From assembly GCF_000313135.1 (NCBI RefSeq), contig NW_004457654.1, forward strand, positions 70,210 to 134,209: a DNA stretch of 64,000 bases. Direction: 5' to 3'. A program made the position numbers and the translations under genes. Under the pieces are notes generated by a model. It saw only the letters and a program-made list of their open reading frames with translations. It did no database searches and was not told the origin of the DNA. This stretch comes from Acanthamoeba castellanii str. Neff. Taxonomy: Eukaryota > Discosea > Longamoebia > Acanthamoebidae. The first letter of the stretch is position 1. Every line of letters begins with the position of its first letter. This document shows positions 34,190 to 45,576 of this stretch, in pieces.

Positions 34190-37100
34190 GATTGCGGGAA
34201 AGAGGCGGGTGGTGGGGGTCGTACCTGTTCTCGCCCGCGAATAGGGAGAGGCGATGCAGCTCCGAGGAGAGGGAGGAGAGCAGCATGCGCCCGTCCACCA
34301 GCACGCTCGCATTCCGAAGCATGGTGGCGCTGGCCAAGGAGGAGGACACATACATAAGCTTACACGACCGCACACGACACATAAGCAGTCACCCACGCGG
34401 GACACCAACAACGTACTTGGTGTTGAGCGAGAATCGGTCGAGGGTGGTCTCCATGAGCGGCGTGAGGTCCATCAGCGAGTAGACCGTCAGGCCGTTGTTC
34501 CCCGTGAAGCACACCAGACAGTACTCCCCTGCGCGCGCAGTGGATGTCGAGTGAGCGCGACGACGCACGCTGGCGCAATGGCGGTGTGTTCGAAGAAGCA
34601 GCGGCCTTACCGTTCAAGGAGACGATGTGCGAAGAGAGGATGGGGTGCTTGGTCTCGACTCTGGCCAGTTGATCGTAGTCCGGCACCGTGTAGATGCACA
34701 GGCTCTCCTCAGCACACAGCAGCAGGAACCGCATCCCCATCTTGCTCGGATCCTCCTCCTCCGCTTCGTCGTCCTGCCATTATAATTATAAATTAACAAA
34801 TAAATAAAAATTTAGGTGTGAGTGCAGAATTCGTGCACGATGAGAGAGGGGAGTCTACCGAGTCCTCCTCCAGCTGGCTGCTGGCGTCGGCGTGTGCGCC
34901 CTTCCAGCTTCGGTCGGCGCGCAGCTCGACCTGCTCGGGCTGTTCGTCGCCCTCCTCTTCCCGCGGCTTCTTCCTCTCGTCGACCTCGACCCAGTCGTCT
35001 TCGAGCTTCCCCTCCGGCGCAGCTGCGCCGCCGGCCGGGTGCTCCTCCCGCGGTTTGTGCTGCTCTTCGCCCTTCTTGCCCTTCTTGCTCTTTTTCTTGT
35101 CCTCCTCGTCGTCCACTTCCTTCCACTTGGGTGCGCGAATACGATAGGGCTTACCACTGCGCGAGAGGCAAAAGATAGGTGAGATCGTGTGCGCGTGTGC
35201 GCGTGTGCGCGTGTGTGCATGTGTGCATGTGTGCATGTGGGTGGCAGGAGACGGGGGTTTACCGGGCGTCGACGATCGCGATGTGGTTGATGGGTGAGGG
35301 CTGCTTTTTCTCGAACGGGCGCGGGTTGAAGAAGACTCGGCTCCCACGGAAGGTCACCACCGTCACAAAGCCGCCCTCAATTCCTGTCGCGGTGTACGCA
35401 GCGCGCAACGATAACGATGTGGCCACATCGTGGAAGTTAGGAATTGGTTGCGCGTGTGTTTGGGCATAACGCATCACTTCTTCCGGAGGCGGAGGAGCCC
35501 CGCACCGACGAGTAGGAGGAGCTCCTTGACTTTCCGCATGTTGCCCATTTCGTCTGCCTCGTCGCCCACGGCTTCAGCCCATGTCAGGCTCGTGATGGGC
35601 TGATGGTGGTCGCATACACGCAAACGGAGTGAGACACAGGGCACGGACATAATCAAGCGGTCCCTGTAAGGGCTCCTACCTCGGGTTGCTGCGCGACTGC
35701 GGCGCCCAGCACACGCGAGGCGGTTCGGGTATCGACGATGGTGAGGAACCCGTTTTGATCGCCGATGGCCAGCCTGGCATATGAACCAGTGAGTGTGAGA
35801 AAAAGGAAAACACGCACGCACGCACACGCTTTGGCCCAGAGAGTCATGGTCCCTGGCAGGTGTCGTCCACGTACAGGTTGTACTTGGGGAGGTAGGCCAC
35901 GCTCTTGATCACCGAATCGAAGAGGCACTCCATCGCGAGATAGAACCCAGTGCCGGCCTTGAAGGTGGACGGCTTGCTCGGTGCTTCAGCTACCGGCGGC
36001 GGCGCAGCAGGCGCGACCTGCGGTGACCCAGGCGGTGACTTGGCGGCGATCGCCTCGGCAGAGACCTTCTTGGTGGGCGTAGCCGTCTGCGAGTGGGTGG
36101 GCACCACGGGAACCGCAGGCACCGGTGGCCCTTTGGGCTGCGCCTCGGTTCCCACCGGTGGGAGAGGTGCCGGGGGCTGGGCGGGAACGGGCGGGGACTT
36201 AGGATGCCCAGCTGGCGGCTCTTCAGCAGCCTTGGCCGGCGACGTGGGTGGTTGGGCGGCGGGCGCAGTCTGCGGAGAGCCTTTGGGTCGGGCCGCAGCG
36301 GCGTCGGTTGGCTGCTGCGGAGGCGGCCCTCGCCGAGGCTGCGGCGGGCGATAGATAAGGCGCTCGTACTTGCATGGCTTGCTCCTGCGCGAGAAAGAGT
36401 GTGAGTGCGTGAGTGCAGCAAGCCAGGCGAGAAAGGGACCGTATGGGGGTGAGTACGTGAATTTGTAGAAGAAGATGCTGCCGCTCAGGCAACCGAGGAC
36501 GAGGATGCGCGAGACAGGGCAGAAGTGGAATACGGTGATGAACTGCGGAGTCGCGCGCACTTCCCCGCTGGCGGTGCTCGTGGATGCCTTGCGCCGCTCC
36601 TCGGCCGAACTCTGATCGTCGCCGACATAGAAGGAGAGAAGCAACCGAAGGGCCACGGACGACGCGTCCCAGAACCGAATCTTGCCCGAGTCGTGGCTAT
36701 CGTCGATCGCCCATTTACTCAGGTTAGTCCGCACATCATCACCACCACCATCGTCACCATAATATTTAGGGGGTGCGCTATGCGGCCATCGCGAGGCGTC
36801 CACGTACCATGTGACCAACAGGTCGCGGCCAGTGATGAGCTTCTCGGCAAACTTACCTCCCGTGGCCAGCCAATACTGTATGGGTCGGTGGTTAGTGGTC
36901 TTGTTGAGCGCTCACCAGGCGGACGGGAGGGTGGTGGGGAGGGATACCGAGGGGTCGAATCGTATGTTGCCGGACTCGAAGAGGTCGTGGAAGAGCAGCT
37001 TGCTGGCGTCAGGGTAGAGCTGCGCGGCCGCAATGCGCGAGTCTTGGAAGATCAGCGAGGGTGGTAGCGTCACCATCGGAAATCTAGCGGCGCGCTTGCA

Positions 37101-39124
37101 GTGTCAGCTCTGGCCGCGAGGAGCTTCTCCAAGCAGGCCAAGAAAAGGTAAAGAGAGGCGTACCCGAGCGATCGGCTCAGCACGTTCGACTGAAAGTGGC
37201 CCGATTCCGTGAGCATCAAGAGCGACACCGGGTCGCCTGGGTGCAGGGGAAGAGGGCATCAACGCCGAGTGAGCCACCCGCCCAACACGGCCCAGCCCGG
37301 GCGGCCATGATGGGGCTGGTGTACATACCTCCTTCCCAGGGTGAGGAGTAGTGGACAACAAACTGCTCCACGTCGCCTTCGGGGCATGGGATGTGAGCCA
37401 TGCGGTAGGGGTTCGGCGGGCCCATGCCCTGGTGAACCGGTTGACAAAAGCGGGTAAGTGGGACGTTGCGTTTTCTACTCAAGGCACGCCGGGGGGGGGG
37501 TACGTGCCTGCAGAATGGTGAGGCCGGGGTCGTGGCTTGTGGTGCCTCCCTGCACGATGATCATGTCTTCCCTACAATTGCAATTGCGAGGGACCGTGAG
37601 CCACTCATCTTCGCGAGATTGAAACAGGGGACCAGGGAAGGAGAGGTCCCTACCCTGCACACTTGGTCCACACAATTCGCTTGATGGGCGTGCGTTTCGC
37701 TTTGGAGCTCGACACTGCACAAGAACGAACGGTGATGGAAACAGGCACACCAAGCAACGTACAGAGGTGAGCTAGAGTGCGAGATGGATCGCTGATGGGT
37801 GGCTTCATGGCCACAGCGAACGCACCATAGAATCGCTCCAACGGCTTCTTGGCCTTGGCCTTCCACAGGCAAAGCTCCCCGTCCTGCGCAAATGATCAGC
37901 TGACCGTCATCGGTTCGCTCATATAAAGCCCATTTGTGAGCGTTTGTGGGGCGGAGCGAGCTACCTCATAGCCGGTGATGAAGAACTTGCCCTCCGGGTG
38001 CCAAGCGCAGGCTTCTAGAGGCTGCGAGTGGAGCTCGTAGTGTCTGGCGACCTTCTGCTGCTTCAGGTTCCAGAGCGAAATCAGGCCATCGGCGTAGGCA
38101 ATGAGGACACTGCCGTCCGAATCGGGCGCCACAGCGAGCCACTTCACGGGCGACCTGTTCTTGGTGCTCACGTCTGACACGCGTTTGCGCATCCACGTCT
38201 TGTCTGTCAGACGCCCACCACTCGAGAAAGCGGACAATGTTGGGGGGGGGGGGAGTAGGAGGATCGGTATCACCCGGAAGCGCACCTTTCCTGACCTTCT
38301 TCGAAGCGATCTTGTAGGTCGAAAGATGGAACCCCTCGATGTCGATCACGCGTACGCTGCCCTCCTCTGTGCCGACAAGGAGGTACTTGGACTCGGGATA
38401 GAGGTGAAAGGCGGTGATTCTGTTGCTCGTGCGCACGAGGGGTGGGTCAAAGTCAGAGACACGTGAGTAAGTAGTAATGAGGGGGTCAGAGGGCAGCAAG
38501 GAGAAGCAAGCGGTGATGGCTCCCTACTTTTCATCGATGGCCTGTGTCCCGATTACCTCGCGCGTCTCGAGGTCCCACACTTCCACTGAGTGGTCCAGCA
38601 TGGCCACGAGATGCCCCTATAGCGGTCGATACAGCGAAGAAAGTGGGCCATGGTCAGCCAGTGCTTCACGACGCTCGAACAAAGAAAGACGACACGTGTG
38701 CGTACCGTGTTTGTGACAAAATGAAGGAAGCGCACTGGGGTGCGATGCTCTCCATCAAGGATAAGCTCAATTCCAGGCTTGCCCATGCTGCACAGTCGTC
38801 AGTGCGGTGTTCTTGTTGCTCGTGCATGTACGGTTGTGCACGTGGCGTGAGGAAGAGGTGTACATTTTGATCAATCCATCCCTGGTGCCAATTGCTATGA
38901 TTTTCTGCACCACATCATAGGCAAGCGAGCAAGCATTGTTGGGCACGCCATGGTGGAAGGCCTTGTGCGAAAGCCAGAGATCAGCATCTACACTACAGTA
39001 TTATTCTTATTCATATTTGTTTAGGTTGTTGTACCTTGTGCAATTGCAAGAGATCACGACGAATCGCGCCTCGATGCAGCTCAGGCCTGCCTATGCCAAT
39101 TGCCAGCAACGTCTTCTTCCACAT
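33311..39124 (-). CDS. Tomosyn/STXBP5-like WD40 protein with C-terminal R-SNARE motif
   Basis: Large multi-exon gene. The proposed start is ATG 39124 (MWKKTLLAIGIGRPEL). Early exons join to SLAYDVVQKIIAIGTRDGLIK and MGKPGIELILDGEH, the N-terminal blade pattern of tomosyn and Lgl. More WD-type repeats follow, for example TAFHLYPESKYLLVGTEEG near 38400 and VLIAYADGLISLWNLKQQK near 38080. A Pro/Ala-rich disordered insert lies at 35990-36360 and an acidic/Lys linker at 34860-35130. The last exons encode a coiled coil with LLNERGEKLSELAQKTAEME and end KNKKWYEF, an R-SNARE motif with the zero-layer Arg. Tomosyns bind syntaxin/SNAP-25-type SNAREs through this motif and restrain exocytosis; no TM anchor is present, as expected. 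Confidence 0.88.
34070..34192. repeat. (GT)n/(GTGCGTGG)/(GA)n/(GAGC)n compound repeat in tomosyn intron
   Basis: Successive GT-rich, GA and GAGC tracts fill one intron between the exon near 34030 and the next near 34225. Confidence 0.85.
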
Positions 39125-39248
39125 CGTGTGTGGCAAGCAATTTGCCGTGTTTGTGCGGCGATCTCTATTTCTTTTTCTTTTTTGTTCGACATTGTTTGCA
39201 TTTTTTATTTCATTTTAGTTTTTATTTCATTTTTGGTTTTCGTGGCCG

Positions 39249-39929
39249 TCACTCCCCAAGCACACGAAGGAGGCTGTTGGTGAGCGAGAGGAGGAAGTGA
39301 TATGAACTGATCAAGAGCAGCACGAGCACCAGGATGCGAGGCATAGCAGTGGACAGTCTGTTTGGCGACAGGCAAGGGATGAAGTTAGTTGTGAGCAGGA
39401 AGAGAAGAGTGTGTTGCGCAAGAAAAAGCGCGTGAGTACTTTTCAGCCCACAGCGCGTAGTGCTCATCGCTCTTGGTGGGCTTCTCTTGGGCGTGCAGGC
39501 CAGAGAAGAGGGCTCGCGAGAAGATCCACACCAGAGCCACAACACACGCCACCTGCACGAGATAGCACTCGCCGTCAGAGGCCCAACGAGTAAAGAAAAA
39601 CCAAAGAGGAGAGCACGCACCAGCTGGGACACAAAGACGCCAAATATCCACAGGAGAGGGAGAAGCAAGGTGAACTGCTCTTGCGTCTCCTGTTGCACCC
39701 GCACGACCTTCTCGAAAACCGGAGGACCATTGATGGTCGGAGGTGGGATCTGTGTCAAGGATTTAGCAGCTGCCACGATATTATCATACTTTATAAAATC
39801 TCACTAAAACCAGGGTACCCGAAAGTGAAGACGCGCTCGGAGAACAAAGTAGGAGTGATAGCAATACATCACTGCCGCCAATACGGTCACGAAGCAAAGG
39901 GCGGCATAGTCCTGCATTGTGGCTGACAT
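39249..39929 (-). CDS. MAPEG-family membrane protein (microsomal glutathione S-transferase-like)
   Basis: Small gene of several exons starting at ATG 39929 (MSATMQDYAALCFVTVLAAVMYCY), whose first helix is hydrophobic. The MAPEG signature region is FEKVVRVQQETQEQFTLLLP followed by LWIFGVFVSQL. The third helix VACVVALVWIFSRALFSGL and a conserved-looking turn KPTKSDEHYALWAEKY come next. The last helix ILVLVLLLISSYHFLLSL ends the protein. MAPEG proteins (MGST1-3, LTC4 synthase) form trimers of four-helix subunits in the ER and use glutathione for conjugation or peroxide reduction. The subgroup cannot be fixed; the usual Arg-x-x-x-Asn-x-x-Glu is represented by R-V-Q-Q-E-T-Q-E, so the Asn is replaced. 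It shares a 150-bp divergent promoter with the FKBP gene. Confidence 0.75.
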
Positions 39930-39950
39930 CTTGCACTGATCTTTTGGCGC

Positions 39951-39990
39951 TCTGTTTCGCAAATACCCAGCAACGTATTTGCGAAACAGA
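39951..39990. promoter_or_regulatory. Perfect 16-bp inverted repeat in MAPEG/FKBP divergent promoter
   Basis: TCTGTTTCGCAAATAC (39951-39966) and GTATTTGCGAAACAGA (39975-39990) are exact reverse complements separated by 8 nt. The site lies 22 bp from the MAPEG start and 90 bp from the FKBP start. Confidence 0.85.
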
Positions 39991-40007
39991 TTTACGAAAT
40001 GCGGTTC

Positions 40008-40019
40008 GCTTTCGAAAGC
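40008..40019. promoter_or_regulatory. 12-bp palindrome GCTTTCGAAAGC
   Basis: A perfect palindrome in the same divergent promoter, 61 bp before the FKBP start codon. TTTCG/CGAAA is shared with the nearby 16-bp inverted repeat, which suggests repeated half-sites for one factor. Confidence 0.6.
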
Positions 40020-40079
40020 CATGGAAATAACGTCACCGCCAACTGTTGCAGTTTGTTATTTTCCATCAAGAAGCTAAAG

Positions 40080-40815
40080 ATGAAGATCGGGTTCCTTCTG
40101 CTGGCGTTGGCGCTTCTCGTATCCCTTGTGGCTGCGGCCAACATGGATAAGTACAATCTGAGAAAGGGCAAGGAGTTCCTGGAGAAGAAGGCGCTGGAGG
40201 AGGGCGTGGTTGCCCTGCCCAGCGGCCTGCAGTACAAGGTCGTCACTGAGGGTCCCGCCGGTGGCAAGAGCCCCTCCGCCGCCGACACTGTGTCCGTGCA
40301 CTACCGTGGCACCCTTATCGATGGCACTGAGGTAAGCACGGCCGTGGTCTCCATTGAGCAGCCTGCTTTAATTTACACATCCATGAATTTCCATTTGTAC
40401 AGTTCGATAGCTCGTACAAGAGGGGTCAGCCCGCTCAGTTCGGCGTTGGTCAGGTGATCAGGGGTACGAGCCTCCCAAATCTTGAGCACCCTCACGATTT
40501 TCACACGATTGCAACAATCCAGGCTGGACCGAGGCCCTGCAGCTGATGTCTGTGGGCGACAAGTGGGAACTTTACATCCCCTCTGACCTCGCCTACGGAC
40601 CGTCCGGCCCTGGTTCCATTGGACCTAACCAGGTCCTCATCTTCGAGGGTGTGTACTCGCGTCCCCTCTTTGTTTGGTGTGGCGCAGCAAACCCTAACCA
40701 CCTTTATCCAGTGGAGCTTCTCGACATTGTGGGAGGCTCTAGCGCTCAGCCCGCCGTCGCCGGTGGCAAGAAGGCCAGGAAGAGCAAGAAGAAGCAGGCG
40801 AAGGAGGAGCTCTAA
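40080..40815 (+). CDS. ER-lumenal FKBP-type peptidyl-prolyl isomerase, C-terminal KEEL
   Basis: Four exons, 40080-40331, 40403-40463, 40523-40648 and 40712-40815, give 180 residues. The N-terminus [20 protein letters not shown] is a signal peptide. An FKBP22/Mip-type linker follows ([20 protein letters not shown]), then the FKBP domain: [62 protein letters not shown] and LIFEVELLDIV. The key aromatic and Asp residues of the active pocket (Y, F-D, W, Y) are present. The protein ends with a Lys-rich stretch and KEEL, a plausible variant of the KDEL/HDEL retrieval signal. It should assist proline isomerisation of secretory proteins in the ER. Confidence 0.93.
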
Positions 40816-41000
40816 GTACCCGCCGCGCCACGGCCACGTCAAGACCAAACAAATTGTGTGTCGCGCACTTGTGGAATGCCATCACTGCCTGGTCCAGATT
40901 CTTGAAATACTTATGCCAACGTTGGTGGGCGACCTTGAACGGAAGAGAAGCAAGCCAACGCCAAGGGAAGAAGAGAGATCAAATTGGTCAGGTGACATCG

Positions 41001-42656
41001 ATGATGGATGAGAAGCCCCTCGCAGAGCAACCCAGTGACCGTGTCGATGGGGAGGTGGTTGATCTGTTGGCCACGTTAAAATGTACAGAGCTACAGCCGT
41101 ACAAATGGGACAACGACCTGGGGAAGTGGAAGCAGGGGGACTATAGCCTTAAGACATCGATGGATGGAGGCGATGTAAAGAAGAGGAAACTGGTGTTCGT
41201 GACCTACAATGTGTGGTTCGGCACTCGTAGAGAGACAAAGGAAGAGCTGCGACCCCGGTTCACGGCCCTCTTCAAAATCGTGGAGAGCAAGGACGCCGAC
41301 GTCGTGTGTTTCCAGGAGATGACGACCAACATCATCGCTCTCCTCATGGAGCAGGAGTGGATTCGACAGCGATATTGGATAACCGATACCGATGAGGCTC
41401 GCACCTTCCTCGGCTATGGAGTCCTTATGCTTTCCAAACTTCCCTACAAACACCTCAGGTAATCCACTCCGCCTCATTCACCTCCCTACATGGATGAAAA
41501 TCATGGTGCCACGAGTTGGGGTTCACGCATTTCCATCTACGCCCCAAGGCTCCAGGAGCTCCCAACGCAGCTGGGCCGCAAGGTGCTGGTGGCAGAGTTT
41601 AGCCTCAACGGCCAGAGCTTTGCCGTTGCCACTTCGCACCTCGAGGTACGCCGACTCGCGGTGTCGTGTGTGCACACCCAAGAAATAGCTCACGTGGCGC
41701 TGGTGGCGATCGTGACGATTCGCAGAGCTACACAAAGGATGCTCCCATCAGAGCGAAGCAGCTGCGCGTCATTCGGCACATTCTGCACGATCAGCACTAC
41801 AACAACGCAGTCATCATGGTAATGCGGCGCACAGCTGTCATTCTTTGCTCTCCTCCTCCTCCAAAAAGGGAGAACATATCCCGAGCCAGTGTGGGAACTG
41901 ACCGCGGCTTCTTATGTCTCCGTACGTGTAGGGCGATTTCAACTTTGCCAGCGCTGCGGAGAGGCTTGGGAGCCTGGGGTCCACAATGAAAGACTACAGG
42001 TACACACTTCATTGCGCTGTCTGCTTGTGCCTGTTTCTCCCCCTTGCCCCGACAGGGGGGGGGAACACACGCACGCTTGGCCTTGGGCACCCGACTAACG
42101 CCACGCGTACGACCAACGCGAAGGGACCAATGGCTGGAGCTGAAGGGACCCGAGGTCGCCGGTTATACCTACGACGCGCACAAAAACCTGATGCTCAAGA
42201 AGATCAAGCGGGCCAAGAAAGAGGTCCCCTTCCTCCAGTCCTGTCACTCCCCCCCCCGCTGGTGCTGATGGTATTCTATTTCCGACGGTGTGGTGCGCAG
42301 AGGGTTCGAATCGATTTGATCCTGTCCCGGTCGAAGAACTGGCGACCAGCCGAGGTGCTTCTACTGGGCACCCGTCCCATCGAACACGTCTACAACGGAA
42401 CCGAGGTACGCCACTGTCCGAGACGCTGAACGCGATGTTGCGATGCTGGTGATGGCCGCGGGTGGTTCACACGTACGTGTTCATCTCTCCTGCCTACCAG
42501 GCCACCTACGACGAGAGAGACGACTCGTCGAGTTCGGACGACAGCGACTCGGGCACGGATAGCGAGTCCGACAGCGAAGACAGTGACGACGAGGGCAAGG
42601 TGGTCTACCCATCCGACCACTTCGGGCTCTACGGCGTCCTCGAGTTTGCGGACTAG
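41001..42656 (+). CDS. TDP2-like tyrosyl-DNA phosphodiesterase (EEP nuclease family)
   Basis: Multi-exon gene starting at the ATG pair 41001/41004 (MMDEKPLAEQ). The endonuclease/exonuclease/phosphatase motifs occur in order: VTYNVWFG (Asn), VVCFQEMT (Glu), FAVATSHLE, GDFNFAS (Asp/Asn), RIDLILSR and YPSDHFGLYG (His). This set and spacing fit TDP2/TTRAP, which removes topoisomerase II peptides from 5' DNA ends using Mg2+. The long non-catalytic N-terminus seen in animals (UBA domain) is absent; the leader is about 60 residues. A Ser/Asp-rich acidic loop of about 35 residues (DSSSSDDSDSGTD) is inserted just before the last motif. Other EEP phosphatases are possible, but the Q-E-M and S-D-H context favours TDP2. 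Confidence 0.82.
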
Positions 42657-42942
42657 CCACCGCGAGACGAGGGCCAAAGAGGAGGGGACAACCTGCGCCA
42701 CCAGCCATTTGAACAAATACCAACCACCACTGGTCCAGATCTCGCAACACACCACCACGCCCAGAGAAAAGAATCGAAGTAAGGAGTCCTTGTTGACTAA
42801 GGCGACGAAGGACAAAGTGGTGGATGAGAGAAAGAGAGATAACAACGGAAAAGAAGGAGTGGTGGCAGCTGGTCGTCGTCGAATTATTCTGCTAACACCG
42901 CAGCAGCCACCGGGGCGGGGTAGTCGCGTGTTGGAGGAGGAT
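42657..42942. other. Convergent gap between TDP2-like and lamin-tail genes
   Basis: This 286-bp stretch holds the 3' UTRs of two convergent genes. No RNA gene, repeat or independent ORF is evident. Confidence 0.5.
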
Positions 42943-45282
42943 TTAGAGTTCGCACGAGAACTCGCTGCAGTCAGCGTTGGAGGCCTCGTAGGTGTCCTTG
43001 AAGCGGGTGTACGCGTCGCGCTGGCAGTCGTAGTAGGCCCTGGTCTCATTGCAGGCGATGATCTTGTAGCGGAGGGCCTTGTGGTAGAAGCGGATGTACT
43101 CGCGCTTCTTCTCGCAGTACTCGAGTGAGTACTCGAGGTCCTCGGGGTAGGGCTCCGTGAGCGGGTCCCAGAGGATGTCCCACCTCTTGGCCTTGCCGCC
43201 CTCAACGTCGACCTCGTCGTCCTTGTCCGCACGGGCAAGGCCGCGCTTGGGCTTGGGGATGGAGTCGATCTCCTTGTTGTGGAGCTGGAGGGTGACCTTG
43301 AGCTCCTTGGCCATGAACCTGGCCTCGGACCTGCGCTCGACCGGGCACTCGGCAGCCTTGTCGTACCAGCACTGGGCGGCCTCCTCGTAGGCGGCTTCCA
43401 TGGCCTCGCGCTCGTTGTCGCGCTTGGTCTCGGACTCAGGCACGTATTGGCGGCAGAACTTCTTGCGCTGGGCCAGGAGGCGGGCTTCCTCCTCGGCGTC
43501 GTCGATCTTCTCCTTCTCGCACAGGGCCAGGGCCGACGGGATGGCGTTGCGGACGGGAGACGGCGACGGCGTGGTGGTGGGGCTCAGGCTGACCGAGGGC
43601 GTCGGCGACCTGGTGGGGCTCTGCGTCGGCGACATGGTGGGGCTCTGAGTGGGCGAGTTGGTCGGGGTCTGCGAGGGCGACGGCGAGTTGGTGGGCGACG
43701 GCGAGGGCGAGTTGGCCGGGTCGCAGTTCACGTTGGTTACCGTGTTGATGTCATTGGGGGTGATGCACCTATGGATAGGAGGGGGATAACATCAAAGGGG
43801 GAGGTCAGCCGTCAACTCCTCACACGCCGAGGGGGGGGGTGAAGGAGCCGATCGAGCGGCGGAGGGGGGTTTACGAGGAAGGGGAAGATGGTGGTTGGAG
43901 GGGGGGGGGGCAAGAGGTACGTGGCGCGGAAGTTCTCAGCGTTGTTGGCAGTGTCCCAGGAGTCGGGGTAGCGGGATACGCCGAAGCGACCCTCGTTCGC
44001 GCGATCGATGTCATCGACGCCGGTGCCGAGAGTGACGCCGGGCTGGGTGCCACCGTAGGTTAGCACGTCGAGGATGCCTCCGGGACCGACCAGCTGGATG
44101 GAGTAGCTGGAGCTCTCACCGCCCGGGTTGGGCAGCCAGTCGATGGCGGAGGGAAGCTCGAAGATGGCCTCGCCGACCGGGCGGGCGCCGGGACCGGTAC
44201 AGAAGTCGGCCGAACCAGCGACGCAGAGGATCCAGTAGCCGTGCACGGGGATGTTGGGCTGGTAACCGGCCGCGGAGAGGGCCGTAGTCAGGACGGTGGC
44301 GTTGGTGTCGTCGATGATGTTCAGAACGTAGCTGGCGATGTTGCTGCTGGTCTGATCGTAGTTGGCGCGGTTGTGAAGCTCGATGAACTCCTTGTTGTCG
44401 CTGCCGGGCTGGGTGTAATCGATCTCGTTGATCACGATATCGCTCAGCGTGGTGGTGAAGCAGATTTCGATGTCTGCGATGAGGACGTTGGCGGAGGCGG
44501 GTGTGGCACAACCGGCGGCGAAATCGACCGAGTTGTCGTTAGTGTCCTGGCCGTTGGGGTAGCGCGCGATCGTCTGACTGGCCTGGACGGAATCATCGCT
44601 AAGGGCCGGGGCGGTCTCGCACGACTCCCCCACGGGGCTACCCTGGGCGTAGCCGACGAGATCGAGCTGGTTTCCCTCGGGATCGAAAAGCACCAGGTAG
44701 GCGCCGTTGTCGGGAAGCCAGCCCTGCTCGTAGTCGTGAAGCTCCTGCACGCAGCCGGGGATGAGGCCGGGCACGACGCACATGACGTAGTAGCCACCGG
44801 CCGTCACGTTGAAGTCAAGGAGAAGCTTCGTGGCCTGTTCGTCGAGGAAGTAGCTGCCCTCACCATCGTCGAACCAGACCTCCAACTTGTAGTTCAGGAG
44901 GTTGATCGTCGAGGGACCGGCGTTGTAGAGCTCCACGAACTCGTAGTACTGGCCGCCAGAGCTGGAGACGTCGATTTCGTTGATAACCATGGTGCTCTCC
45001 ACTCCTCCGGCAGCCAAGGCCAGGAGCGACAGGGACAGGAGCACGATTCTGGACAGAGAAAAAGAGCAGAGAAAGAGACGCCCATCAGCCAGGAGTCTCT
45101 CATTCATCAATGATACCGGTATGCAACCTATATATTGGTCCACGCATAACTCGAATCCGTTCAAATCCATTCATCTTCCTAGATCCATCTCTTGTGTTGA
45201 TGGGTGTTTACGAAAGCGCCCGTCGCGTTCAAGTATGGAGGCTCTCGAGAGATAGGGGAGACGCTTACCCTAAGACCTTCAT
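42943..45282 (-). CDS. Secreted protein with two lamin-tail domains and Ser/Pro/Thr repeat linker
   Basis: Three exons. The 14-nt first exon (45269-45282, MKVLG) joins to IVLLSLSLLALAAGGVES to form a signal peptide, which settles the start. Two lamin-tail (LTD) folds follow: VINEIDVSSSGGQYYEFVEL with NAGPSTINLLNYKL and DPEGNQLDLVGYA, then VINEIDYTQPGSDNKEFIEL with VLTYGGTQPG and SRYPDSWDTANN. A linker at about 43560-43720 has repeats of the type SPTxSPT and SPSPT, probably O-glycosylated. The C-terminal 200 residues are Cys-containing, charged and helical, ending CSEFSCEL. No TM or GPI signal is seen. LTDs are immunoglobulin-like; extracellular versions often come with nuclease or adhesion modules, but no such enzyme is present here. 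Function unknown; a surface or cyst-wall role is only a guess. Confidence 0.88.
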
Positions 45283-45576
45283 GTTCGAGCCCGAGCCAAA
45301 GAGTCTTCTTCAACTTGGCGTGTGCTTCGACTGCTGTGGAGAGAAGAACACCGCGGCAGACAGTGTGAAAGCCCACTCAGTATCGAAGCGGCGCGTTTTC
45401 GTTTCTTCTTGGGCTTACCTCTTTCGGCACCGCCACTGGGAATCAAACCTTTTAACACACGCAGAGAGAGAGAACATGTTAAGGAGGCAGCGTGACAAAG
45501 CGCCCAAGAGACGCGTCTGGCAAAAAAAGGGAAATATGTAATTATTTCATAAATGATGGGGCGAATTGTTGGAATA
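45283..45576. other. Gap upstream of lamin-tail gene
   Basis: This 294-bp stretch separates the lamin-tail gene start from the stop of the S1P lyase gene, both on the minus strand. It should hold a promoter and a 3' UTR; AT-rich TGTAATTATTTCATAAATG near 45537 fits the latter. No clear element was seen. Confidence 0.4.

Noticed and set aside
44241..45113. 290-residue frame antisense to the lamin-tail protein
   Set aside because: Overlaps fully with two convincing LTDs; no domain or start context of its own.
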